Assembly: GCA_947166105.1 (NCBI GenBank)
Contig: CAMVCZ010000017.1
Span: 1 to 59,954 of the forward strand
Source of the DNA: an uncultured Bacteroidales bacterium
GTDB lineage: Bacteria > Bacteroidota > Bacteroidia > Bacteroidales > F082
DNA length: 59,954 nt
Reading direction: 5' to 3'
Part shown: positions 50,103-57,453 of the stretch, one piece after another
Position numbering within the stretch: the stretch's first letter is position 1
Layout of the letters: each line of letters begins with the position of its first letter
The notes under the pieces: model-generated
Database searches by the model: none
Seen by the model: the letters and a program-made list of their open reading frames with translations, nothing else
What the model was told of the DNA's origin: nothing
Translations under genes and position numbers: made by a program

Positions 50103-51677
50103 ATGTCATTCATCGATGAAATCAACCGTCGGCGAACCTTCGCCATCGTCAGCCACCCCGACGCGGGTAAGACCACTTTGACCGAAAAACTGCTGCTTTA
50201 CGGCGGTGCCATTCAGGTGGCAGGTGCCGTGAAGTCGAATAAAATCCGCAAAACCGCCACTTCCGACTGGATGGAAATCGAGCGGCAACGCGGCATTTCG
50301 GTGGCCACCTCAGTGATGGGTTTCGACTATAAGAACATCAAAATCAATATTTTGGACACGCCCGGCCACAAGGACTTTGCCGAAGACACTTTCCGCACCT
50401 TGACTGCCGTGGACAGCGTCATCGTCGTCATCGACTCGGCCAAAGGTGTTGAGTCGCAGACGGAGAAGTTGGTCGAGGTGTGCCGCATGAGAAACACGCC
50501 TATCATCGTGTTTATCAACAAGATGGACCGTCCGGGCATGGACCCGTTTGAACTGTTGGACGAAATCGAGCAAAAACTCAACCTGAAACTCACACCGCTG
50601 AGCTGGCCTATCAACAGTGGACCGAAATTCAAGGGTGTTTACAGCATCTACGACAAGAGCCTCTATCTCTTCAACTCTGACAAACAACACATTACCGAGG
50701 GCATTGCTTTCGATGACTTGAACAATCCCGACTTGGACAAGATGATTGGCGAGGATGCCGAAACGCTTCGCAACGAAACGGAATTGGTGCAAGGCGTTTA
50801 CGACGACTTCTCGCGCGACGCATATTTAAAAGGAGACATTTGCCCCGTGTTTTTCGGCTCGGCCTTGAACAATTTCGGCGTGAAGGAACTGTTGGACTGC
50901 TTTATCGAGATTGCGCCCACGCCGATTGGCCGTGACACGGTGGAACGTCGCATCGAGCCGACCGAGGAGAAGTTTACGGGCTTCGTGTTCAAGATTCACG
51001 CCAACATGGACCCCAACCACCGCGACCGCATCGCGTTTGTGCGCGTGGTGTCGGGTCGCTTCGAGCGCAACAAGAACTACTTCCATGTGCGCCAACGCCG
51101 CGAACTGAAATTCTCGAACCCGACGGCATTCATGGCGCAGAAAAAATCGGTGCTTGACGAGGCCTATCCGGGCGACATTGTGGGCCTTTACGATGCCGGC
51201 AATTTCAAAATCGGCGACACCCTGACCGAGGGCGAAATCCTGAACTACAAGGGCATTCCGAGTTTCTCGCCCGAGCAGTTCCGATATGTGGAGAACGCCG
51301 ACCCGATGAAGTCGAAGCAATTGGCCAAGGGTTTGGAACAACTGACAGATGAGGGTGTGGCCCAACTGTTTACAGGCAAGATGACGGGCCGCAAAATCAT
51401 CGGCACGGTGGGCGAATTGCAATTTGAGGTGATCCAATACCGCCTTCTGCACGAGTACAACGCTTCCTGTCGCTACCAGCCGATTTCGCTCTACAAGACC
51501 GCGTGGATTACCAGCACCAACGAGGCGCAATTGGCTGATTTCAAGATGCGTAAATCGATGAACCTCGCCGAAGACAAGGAAGGTCGTGATGTGTTCTTGG
51601 CCGAGTCGCCCTACGCCCTGCAAACAGCGATGGAGAAATACCCCGACATCGAGTTCCATTTCACTTCGGAGTTCTAA
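50103..51677 (+). CDS. prfC: Peptide chain release factor 3
   Basis: GTPase that removes RF1/RF2 from the ribosome after termination. The 524-residue protein has the translational-GTPase motifs: P-loop HPDAGKTT (18-25), switch I region with [32 protein letters not shown], then domain II ([19 protein letters not shown]) and the RF3-type C-terminal domain ([20 protein letters not shown]). ATG 50103 begins the conserved start [20 protein letters not shown]; the longer frame runs through the tRNA and is rejected. Confidence 0.96.
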   Translation: MSFIDEINRRRTFAIVSHPDAGKTTLTEKLLLYGGAIQVAGAVKSNKIRKTATSDWMEIERQRGISVATSVMGFDYKNIKINILDTPGHKDFAEDTFRTLTAVDSVIVVIDSAKGVESQTEKLVEVCRMRNTPIIVFINKMDRPGMDPFELLDEIEQKLNLKLTPLSWPINSGPKFKGVYSIYDKSLYLFNSDKQHITEGIAFDDLNNPDLDKMIGEDAETLRNETELVQGVYDDFSRDAYLKGDICPVFFGSALNNFGVKELLDCFIEIAPTPIGRDTVERRIEPTEEKFTGFVFKIHANMDPNHRDRIAFVRVVSGRFERNKNYFHVRQRRELKFSNPTAFMAQKKSVLDEAYPGDIVGLYDAGNFKIGDTLTEGEILNYKGIPSFSPEQFRYVENADPMKSKQLAKGLEQLTDEGVAQLFTGKMTGRKIIGTVGELQFEVIQYRLLHEYNASCRYQPISLYKTAWITSTNEAQLADFKMRKSMNLAEDKEGRDVFLAESPYALQTAMEKYPDIEFHFTSEF

Positions 51678-51785
51678 TCAATATGAATGGCCATAAATTT
51701 TCCATGAATTGATTCATAAATCATTATTTCAGAAAAATCAAGACAAATTCATGGACATTCGTGTACAAGAAAAGAAATATTTCTA

Positions 51786-51793
51786 TAATTTTG
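51786..51793 (+). promoter_or_regulatory. Promoter -7 box of mscL
   Basis: TAATTTTG, 51 nt upstream of the mscL start. Confidence 0.55.
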
Positions 51794-51844
51794 CACTGAA
51801 AAACAGTTAAACAATTAAACAATCTACAATTAAACATCATTGCT

Positions 51845-52270
51845 ATGGGTAAATTTATGCAAGAATTCAAGGAGTTTGCCATGAAGGGCAACGTCATGGA
51901 CATGGCTGTCGGTGTCGTCATCGGCGGCGCGTTCGGCAAAATCGTCTCCTCATTGGTGTCCGACATCATCATGCCGCTCATCGGTGCCATCACGGGTGGT
52001 CTCAATTTCACCGATTGGAAGTGGGTCATCCGCGAAGCCGTCATGGAGGGCGAAACCGTCGTGAAGCCCGAGTTGTGTATGACTTGGGGCAACTTCCTGC
52101 AAGTCGTGTTCGACTTCATCATCATCGCCTTCTCGATCTTCTTGGTCATCAAGGGCATCAACAGCATGAAGCGCAAAGAGGAAGAGAAGCCCGCCGAGCC
52201 TGCCGCTCCCGCCGGTCCGACGCAAGAGGAACTCCTCGCCGAAATCCGCGACCTGCTGAAGAACAAGTGA
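51845..52270 (+). CDS. mscL: Large-conductance mechanosensitive channel
   Basis: Inner-membrane safety valve that opens on osmotic downshock. The 141-residue protein has the N-terminal helix [20 protein letters not shown], the pore-lining first helix [18 protein letters not shown], an extracellular loop, the second helix [20 protein letters not shown], and the charged cytoplasmic coiled helix ([15 protein letters not shown]) after an Ala/Pro-rich linker. Length is normal. Followed by a hairpin terminator. Confidence 0.96.
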   Translation: MGKFMQEFKEFAMKGNVMDMAVGVVIGGAFGKIVSSLVSDIIMPLIGAITGGLNFTDWKWVIREAVMEGETVVKPELCMTWGNFLQVVFDFIIIAFSIFLVIKGINSMKRKEEEKPAEPAAPAGPTQEELLAEIRDLLKNK

Positions 52271-52291
52271 TTGCTTCGGCAGATTGAAAAT

Positions 52292-52326
52292 GAAACAAGG
52301 CGAACCTTTTGGGTGCGCCTTGTTTC
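52292..52326 (+). terminator. Hairpin after mscL
   Basis: GAAACAAGGCGAACC (52292-52306) pairs with GGGTGCGCCTTGTTTC (52311-52326) around a TTTT loop with one mismatch region; the T-run is short, so termination may be partial. Confidence 0.65.
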
Positions 52327-52345
52327 GTATTATCGAAAAAATATA

Positions 52346-52353
52346 TATCTTTG
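52346..52353 (+). promoter_or_regulatory. Promoter -7 box of the DUF2442 gene
   Basis: TATCTTTG, 44 nt upstream of the ATG at 52398. Confidence 0.55.
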
Positions 52354-52397
52354 CCGAAAATCTGGAATACGCAAAAAATGGGGAAGATTACGCCGCT

Positions 52398-52655
52398 ATG
52401 ATACCGAGAATCAAACAGTTTGAACTCAATGATAATTGGAAGTTAATTGTGACTTTCGATGATGGCTTTCGTGTGTGTTACGATGTGAAAGACGATATTG
52501 ACACTATTGAGGATTTCAAGAGTTTGGCTACAGAAATTGGCCTTTGGCCCATGGCACAATTGGATGCAAGCCGTACTTGCATTTCTTGGAATGAATGTGT
52601 TGATTTGCCGAGTGATACCATTTATGAATATGGTATTCCGATTTTGGAACTATGA
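52398..52655 (+). CDS. DUF2442-domain protein
   Basis: An 85-residue small protein: MIPRIKQFELNDNWKLIVTF, then DDGFRVCYDVKDDID and LDASRTCISWNECVDLPSDT, the beta-rich fold of DUF2442, which in other bacteria often sits next to DUF4160 as a presumed toxin-antitoxin or phage-derived pair. No DUF4160 gene is present. Its stop overlaps the ATG of the next gene (ATGA), so it is coupled to a T9SS cargo gene, an odd partner. ATG 52398 is chosen after the promoter box at 52346-52353. Confidence 0.78.
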   Translation: MIPRIKQFELNDNWKLIVTFDDGFRVCYDVKDDIDTIEDFKSLATEIGLWPMAQLDASRTCISWNECVDLPSDTIYEYGIPILEL

Positions 52656-54910
52656 AATGTAAATTCTTGCTTATCATAGGATTGGTACTTTGTTTCGCCT
52701 TCACCGCGAGGGCGACACACCAACGTGCCGCCGAAATCACCTACATTTGGCTTGGTGGCAATGCCTACGAGTTTACGCTTACGACCTACAATGTGCCCAA
52801 TGCCGCTTGGGACCAGCGCGATTCGTTGTACGTCAAATGGGGTGACGGAGCGGAGGAAAACATCCCTCGCATTGATTGGCAAAATTTGGGCGACGATTGT
52901 GTGGTGAACCATTATAAAGCCATCCATAACTACTCAACTTCAGGGACTTACACCATCAGCATGGAGGATGCCAACCGCAATTACGGCGTGGTCAATGTGC
53001 CCAATTCGGTGATGGTGCCGATGCACATTGAGACGGAATTGGTCATCAATCCGTTTTTGGGCTACAACAATTCCGTGCAACTCCTCAATGCGCCTGTAGA
53101 CAAGGGCTGCGTGGGCAAACTCTACCTGCACAATCCCTCAGCTTACGACCCCGATGGCGACAGTTTGAGTTACCGCTTGGTGACTTGCAAAGGACAAGAC
53201 GGCATGGAGATTGGGGGCTACGCTTTTCCGCAAGCCTCGCAATCGTTTGAAATCGACCCTGTTACGGGTGAGTTGCGATGGGAGAATCCTGTGCTGCAAG
53301 GCGAATACAATGTGGCCATCATGGTGGAGGAGTGGCGGCATGGCGTGAAAATCGGCTCGGTGGTGCGCGATATGCAAATCCTTATCTCCCATTGCGACAA
53401 CGACTTGCCTCAAATCCAATGCGACGAGCAGTATTGCCTCGTGGCAGGCGAACAACTTGATTTCATCATTTCCGCTTCCGACCCCAACGGCGACAATGTT
53501 ACGCTGACTGCTTCGGGTGCGCCTTTCGAGGTGGCGGTCAGTCCGGCGGTGCTTAATCCCGAGTCGGCCTTTGGTATGCAGCCGCAGATGGAATTCCTTT
53601 GGAACACCACCTTTGCCCATATCCGCCACACGCCTTATCAGGTGGTCATCCATGCCAAGGACGATGGCTCTCCCATCAGTTTGACGAATATCAAGACGGT
53701 GATTATCAATGTGATGGCTCCAAAAGTCCAAAACCTGACTGCCGAGGTGGTTGGCCATGACGCAAGGCTTTCGTGGACGACCTATCCATGTGCCAATGCG
53801 ACGGCTTTGCTCGTTTACCGCAAGGCAGGTTGCAACGGATATGTGCCTGATGAATGTGAAACTGGCATCCGCGAGGGCTACCAACTCATGGCCACTTTGA
53901 ACGATATTTCAGCGAACTCATTTGCTGACCAAAACCTTTCGCAAGGTGTTGAGTATGAGTATCGTATCGTTGCCCAATTCCCTGATGGAGCCAAGAGCAT
54001 TGTCAGCGATGCGGCTTGTGTGGAATTGAAGAACGACAGTCCGCTGATGACCCACGTCAGCAACGATAGCATCGACCTCGTTTCGGGACAAGTCGTCACT
54101 TGTTGGGTCAAGCCGAAAGAGATTGACGGCCAATATGTTGCTCCGTTCAGTTACGCCCTGACCCGCATCCTCGATGGCACGAGTTCCATCGTTTACGAAG
54201 GCTCTGACACTATCTTCCTTGATGCAAATGTAGATTTGGCGCAGGCCGCTTCATTAATATATAAGGTGCAAATGCGCGACGCCAACCAACAGCTGATGGG
54301 CGAGAGCGCGGTGGCCTCGGCGGTGATGCTTTCGGCCAATGGCATCTTCAGCGAAGCCCGCCTCTCGTGGACGGAAGCCGTGCCGTGGCTCGTTGACAGC
54401 ACGCAGGTTTTTAAGGAAGTGAACAGCCATTTTGTCAGGATCGCTTCGGTGACGGGGATGGAATATGTTGATGCTGAGGTGGAAGCCGACGTAACCTATC
54501 GCTATTATGTGCGCACTTTCGGACATTACACCTTGGAGGGCATCATGCGGCCTTTGGTCAATTATTCGGCCATCAAGACCGTGCGCATTGGCCACGAGGA
54601 CCCGACCGAGGAGTTTTCCTACACACTGCCCAACGTGTTCACGCCCAACGGCGATGGCTTCAACGACGTTTTTGAGCCTATTGTGACAGGCATCGACTTG
54701 ATTGTCAGTGCAAAAACCGTGGTTTTCAACCGTTGGGGCAACATCCTCCACGACACCGACGACCCCCTCATCCAATGGGACGGCAAGAGCAAACTGACCA
54801 AGATGGACTGCCCGCCCGGCACCTATTTCTACATTTGCGACATCACCTACCAAAGCCAAACCGGCGAGGAAAAACTGCATCTGCAAGGGTCCATCACCAT
54901 CGTTCGGTAA
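52652..54910 (+). CDS. Large T9SS cargo protein with gliding-motility-type (type B) C-terminal domain
   Basis: A 752-residue secreted protein: signal peptide MKCKFLLIIGLVLCFAFTARA, PKD/cadherin-like beta domains (about 25-360: LYVKWGDGAEENIPRI, AYDPDGDSLSYRLVTCKGQD, ITHCD-like Cys pair DNDLPQIQCDEQYC), fibronectin-like segments (about 360-630) and a C-terminal CHU_C/type B sorting domain (YTLPNVFTPNGDGFNDVFEP, VVFNRWGNILHDTDDP, WDGKSKLTKMDCPPGTYFY). The T9SS exports it and keeps it on the surface. Related proteins occur in gliding and non-gliding Bacteroidetes; motility is not implied. It overlaps the DUF2442 gene by four bases. Confidence 0.85.
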   Translation: MKCKFLLIIGLVLCFAFTARATHQRAAEITYIWLGGNAYEFTLTTYNVPNAAWDQRDSLYVKWGDGAEENIPRIDWQNLGDDCVVNHYKAIHNYSTSGTYTISMEDANRNYGVVNVPNSVMVPMHIETELVINPFLGYNNSVQLLNAPVDKGCVGKLYLHNPSAYDPDGDSLSYRLVTCKGQDGMEIGGYAFPQASQSFEIDPVTGELRWENPVLQGEYNVAIMVEEWRHGVKIGSVVRDMQILISHCDNDLPQIQCDEQYCLVAGEQLDFIISASDPNGDNVTLTASGAPFEVAVSPAVLNPESAFGMQPQMEFLWNTTFAHIRHTPYQVVIHAKDDGSPISLTNIKTVIINVMAPKVQNLTAEVVGHDARLSWTTYPCANATALLVYRKAGCNGYVPDECETGIREGYQLMATLNDISANSFADQNLSQGVEYEYRIVAQFPDGAKSIVSDAACVELKNDSPLMTHVSNDSIDLVSGQVVTCWVKPKEIDGQYVAPFSYALTRILDGTSSIVYEGSDTIFLDANVDLAQAASLIYKVQMRDANQQLMGESAVASAVMLSANGIFSEARLSWTEAVPWLVDSTQVFKEVNSHFVRIASVTGMEYVDAEVEADVTYRYYVRTFGHYTLEGIMRPLVNYSAIKTVRIGHEDPTEEFSYTLPNVFTPNGDGFNDVFEPIVTGIDLIVSAKTVVFNRWGNILHDTDDPLIQWDGKSKLTKMDCPPGTYFYICDITYQSQTGEEKLHLQGSITIVR

Positions 54911-54915
54911 AAACA

Positions 54916-54943
54916 GTAGAGACGCAAAATTTTGCGTCTCTAC
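54916..54943. repeat. Perfect 28-bp palindrome (GTAGAGACG family)
   Basis: GTAGAGACGCAAAA directly followed by its complement TTTTGCGTCTCTAC. A relative with inner mismatches lies at 59329-59356. It may terminate the upstream T9SS cargo gene. Confidence 0.85.
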
Positions 54944-55016
54944 ACGTCATTTTTGGTATTGCTTCGCAAGAAATCCTATAAAATCAATTTCAAAATCGTT
55001 CAAAAATCATTTTGGT

Positions 55017-55061
55017 AGATTTTAATACAGATTTTTGACAGATTTCTCGGCTTTAGCCGAT
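55017..55061. repeat. Dispersed AGATTTT repeat, copy 2
   Basis: Begins AGATTTTAATACAGATTTTT and ends AGATTTCTCGGCTTTAGCCGAT, closely matching 39488-39531. The terminal hairpin has different but still complementary arms, showing selection or origin for pairing. It lies just downstream of gapA on the minus strand and could serve as its terminator. Confidence 0.75.
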
Positions 55062-55073
55062 CCCATAAATAAT

Positions 55074-56081
55074 TCAATATTTCATCATCTCAATGAGGTC
55101 GACCATACGGTTCGAATAACCCCATTCGTTGTCGTACCACGACATGATCTTCACCATCTTGCCCATCACCATCGTGCTTTGGGCATCGAAGATGCTGCTG
55201 TGCGGGTTGTGGATGACGTCGCAGCTCACGATCGGGTCCTCGGTGTATTCGAGCACACCCTTCATCGGGCCTTCGGCGGCTTCCTTCATGGCGGCGTTGA
55301 TCTCTTCCTTGGTGGCTTCGGTCTTCAGCGTGCAGACGAGGTCGACGAGCGAACCCGTAGGCGTAGGAACGCGGACGGCGATGCCGTCGAGCTTGCCATT
55401 CAGTTCGGGGATGACGATGCCCACGGCCTTGGCGGCGCCAGTGGTGGTCGGGATTTGCGACATGGCAGCCGAGCGGGCGCGGCGCAGGTCGCTGTGCGGG
55501 CCGTCGAGGATCACTTGGTCGTTGGTGTAGCTGTGGATGGTGGTGATGTAGCCCTGCTCGATACCGAAGCGGTCGTTCAGCACCTTGGCCACGGGAGCCA
55601 AGCAGTTGGTGGTGCAGGAGGCGTTGCTCACGCACTCGATGTCGTCGGTCAGGTCGTTGTTGTTGACGCCGACCACGATGGTGGCGTCGATGGCGTCCTT
55701 CGAGGGGGCCGAGAGGATGACCTTCTTGGCGCCGTTCTTCAGGTGGTCGCCGTAGCCGCCCTTGCTGCTTTCCTTCGAGCGGAACACGCCGGTCGATTCA
55801 ACCACCACGTCGGGGGTCTTGCCCCACTTGATGTTCAGCGGCGAGCGCTCGGCCGTGACGGGGATACGCACGCCGTTGACGATGAGCGCGGTTTCGTCAT
55901 ATTCCACCGTGCCGGGGAACTTGCCCTGGGTGGAGTCGTATTTCAACAGGTGGGCCAGCACCTTGGTGCTCGTCAGGTCGTTGACGCCCACGATTTCTAA
56001 GTTCGGACGTTCGCAGATGATGCGGAACACGTTGCGGCCAATGCGGCCGAAACCATTGATACCTACTTTAATCTTTTCCAT
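55074..56081 (-). CDS. gapA: Glyceraldehyde-3-phosphate dehydrogenase
   Basis: Glycolytic enzyme that oxidises glyceraldehyde-3-phosphate with NAD+ and phosphate. The 335-residue protein has the Rossmann opening KVGINGFGRIGRNVFR, the catalytic Cys156 in SNASCTTNCLAP, the His-containing TTIHSYTND loop, RRARSAAMSQIPTTTGAAKA, and the C-terminal SWYDNEWGYSNRMVDL. ATG 56081 starts the conserved N-terminus; the ATG at 56108 is rejected. Its codons look strongly biased to C/G-ending forms compared with the accessory genes, as expected for high expression. The long leader (about 170 nt) separates it from its likely promoter. Confidence 0.97.
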   Translation of the reverse strand: MEKIKVGINGFGRIGRNVFRIICERPNLEIVGVNDLTSTKVLAHLLKYDSTQGKFPGTVEYDETALIVNGVRIPVTAERSPLNIKWGKTPDVVVESTGVFRSKESSKGGYGDHLKNGAKKVILSAPSKDAIDATIVVGVNNNDLTDDIECVSNASCTTNCLAPVAKVLNDRFGIEQGYITTIHSYTNDQVILDGPHSDLRRARSAAMSQIPTTTGAAKAVGIVIPELNGKLDGIAVRVPTPTGSLVDLVCTLKTEATKEEINAAMKEAAEGPMKGVLEYTEDPIVSCDVIHNPHSSIFDAQSTMVMGKMVKIMSWYDNEWGYSNRMVDLIEMMKY

Positions 56082-56261
56082 CTTTGTAAATTTATGATTT
56101 TTAATCAATTACGTTCAATTTAGGTTGTAAAAAACCATGCAAAGTTAGTCATTTTTGAGTTGTCCGCGTATTTCTTCCATCAAAAAGGTATAAATGTAGG
56201 CCGGACTTTGCAAATACAAACCTGTTTTTATGTATCTGATGACTTCCATTGGATTTTTTTG

Positions 56262-56269
56262 CAAAATTA
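56262..56269 (-). promoter_or_regulatory. Likely gapA promoter -7 box
   Basis: TAATTTTG on the minus strand, about 180 nt upstream of the gapA start; no better box is closer. Confidence 0.4.
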
Positions 56270-56340
56270 CGATTTCTTTGCGAAATAAGATGCTTTATTG
56301 CAAAATTTCCTGTTTTTTCATTCCGATTTGTTTTTTTTCG

Positions 56341-56348
56341 TAATTTTG
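56341..56348 (+). promoter_or_regulatory. Promoter -7 box upstream of the second PLGSG cassette
   Basis: TAATTTTG after a T-rich stretch; it precedes a short reading frame at 56373 by 24 nt. Confidence 0.5.
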
Positions 56349-56372
56349 CAGCATCAAAATAGAGGAAAAGGA

Positions 56373-56465
56373 ATGAAAAACCTTTGTAATATATTGAATA
56401 TCAATAAGTTAAGCAAAAATTCAGAGGGGGGTAAATCTCCTTTCCGAGTTTTCGCATACCCTTAG
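56373..56465 (+). CDS. Possible 30-residue leader peptide
   Basis: ATG 56373 is preceded by a purine-rich AGGAAAAGGA and a promoter box, and the frame reads MKNLCNILNINKLSKNS then EGGKSPFRVFAYP before a TAG. It ends 57 nt before a miniature inverted-repeat element. No homologue is recognised; it could be a leader peptide, the 5' end of a gene displaced by the repeat element, or chance. Confidence 0.25.
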   Translation: MKNLCNILNINKLSKNSEGGKSPFRVFAYP

Positions 56466-56521
56466 TCCAATACAGGCCGAAATGGCTTGCCTTGGATTTT
56501 TTTGTGCCTGGCGGGTCTTCG

Positions 56522-56687
56522 GAAACCCCCTGGCCCCCTTAAAAGGGGGAAGCGCAAAGCGACGCAGGAGTTGGCGAGAGAGTTGGCGAAGAACTGGCGA
56601 AGAACTGGCGAAGAAATTGGCACGAAAATTGCAGCCGGCAGGCTCGCGTCCGGCAGGTGTCCCCCTTTTAAGGGGGTCGGGGGTTTC
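56522..56687. mobile_element. Miniature inverted-repeat element of about 166 bp
   Basis: The left end runs GAAACCCCCTGG, CCCCCTTAAAAGGGGG; the right end is its near-exact complement (CCCCCTTTTAAGGGGG, TCGGGGGTTTC), giving inverted ends of about 28 bp. The inside has three 12-base repeats (GGCGAAGAACT type) and GCGCAAAGCGACGCAGG, which recurs in the other copies. No coding capacity, so a MITE- or REP-like element. It sits directly upstream of the PLGSG gene. Confidence 0.8.
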
Positions 56688-56773
56688 AAAAAACAACCCC
56701 AACCTTTCAAATCTTGAATATTGAATCTTTAAATTTTAAATACCTTATCTTTAAATTCTAAAATTCTAACTAA

Positions 56774-57127
56774 ATGAAAAAAATTAAATCATTGAAAACC
56801 ATCACGCTTTCGCTTGGGCTGGCAGCCCTGATGTTTCAGGCTGTGACAGTGGATGCCCAAGTCATCAACCGTGGGCTGCTGCAAAACCCCTACAAGGAGC
56901 AGGGCAAGCAAAACGGTGCGCTGATGCGAGGTGGCACCGGCACTGGCACCAGCACTGGCTTCAAAATCTCGACCGAACAGTTCGGTGGCAGTGGAGGCGG
57001 TGGCCAGGGAGGCTTCTACATCGGCACCGAGCAATTCGGCGACGCCCCGCTCGGCAGCGGACTCTTTATCATGGCTGCGGCTGGCGCGGCCTACGCATTC
57101 TCGAAAAAACGTAAAAACAAGAAGTGA
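56774..57127 (+). CDS. Small exported repeat protein with PLGSG-type C-terminal signal, second copy
   Basis: A 117-residue protein built like the one at 12908-13285: signal peptide (MKKIKSLKTITLSLGLAALM, mature near VDAQ), a Gly-rich body with two repeats ending TEQFG (KISTEQFG, YIGTEQFG), then APLGSG, hydrophobic LFIMAAAGAAYAF and basic SKKRKNKK. The last repeat directly precedes the APLGSG motif in both proteins. The fimbrillin-like lipoprotein gene follows after a repeat element of about 150 bp, so pairing is kept although the four-base overlap is lost. Proposed role: a surface protein sorted by an unidentified membrane enzyme. Confidence 0.75.
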   Translation: MKKIKSLKTITLSLGLAALMFQAVTVDAQVINRGLLQNPYKEQGKQNGALMRGGTGTGTSTGFKISTEQFGGSGGGGQGGFYIGTEQFGDAPLGSGLFIMAAAGAAYAFSKKRKNKK

Positions 57128-57197
57128 GAAGATGAGCAAGTTTTGACTGGACGCAGGGCGGGGTCTTGAAACCACCTGGCCCTCTTGGGCTGGTTCT

Positions 57198-57351
57198 TGA
57201 AAACCCCTAACCCCCTTTACTCCCCCAGCCCCCTCAGAAGGGGGAAAGGGGGAAGGCGCAAAGCGACGAGGAACTAAGCGAAGAGCTTGGCGAAGAACTT
57301 GCAGCCGGTAGGTGTCCCCCTCTTGAGGGGGTGCCTGAAAGGCGGGGGAGT
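57198..57351. mobile_element. Miniature inverted-repeat element between the paired genes
   Basis: Left end AAAACCCCTAACCCCCTTTA followed by CCCCCTCAGAAGGGGG; inside GGCGCAAAGCGACGAGG and GGCGAAGAACTTGCAGCC; right end GTGTCCCCCTCTTGAGGGGG. Same family as 56522-56687, with more divergent ends. It occupies most of the 326-nt gap between the PLGSG gene and the lipoprotein gene. Confidence 0.72.
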
Positions 57352-57453
57352 AAAAAAACAACCCAAACTAGTCCAACATCGGAAACTTGTAGTTTAATTG
57401 CGAACAATCACTTAGAAATCAACAAGAAAAAACATCAAAAACACGACAAAAAA

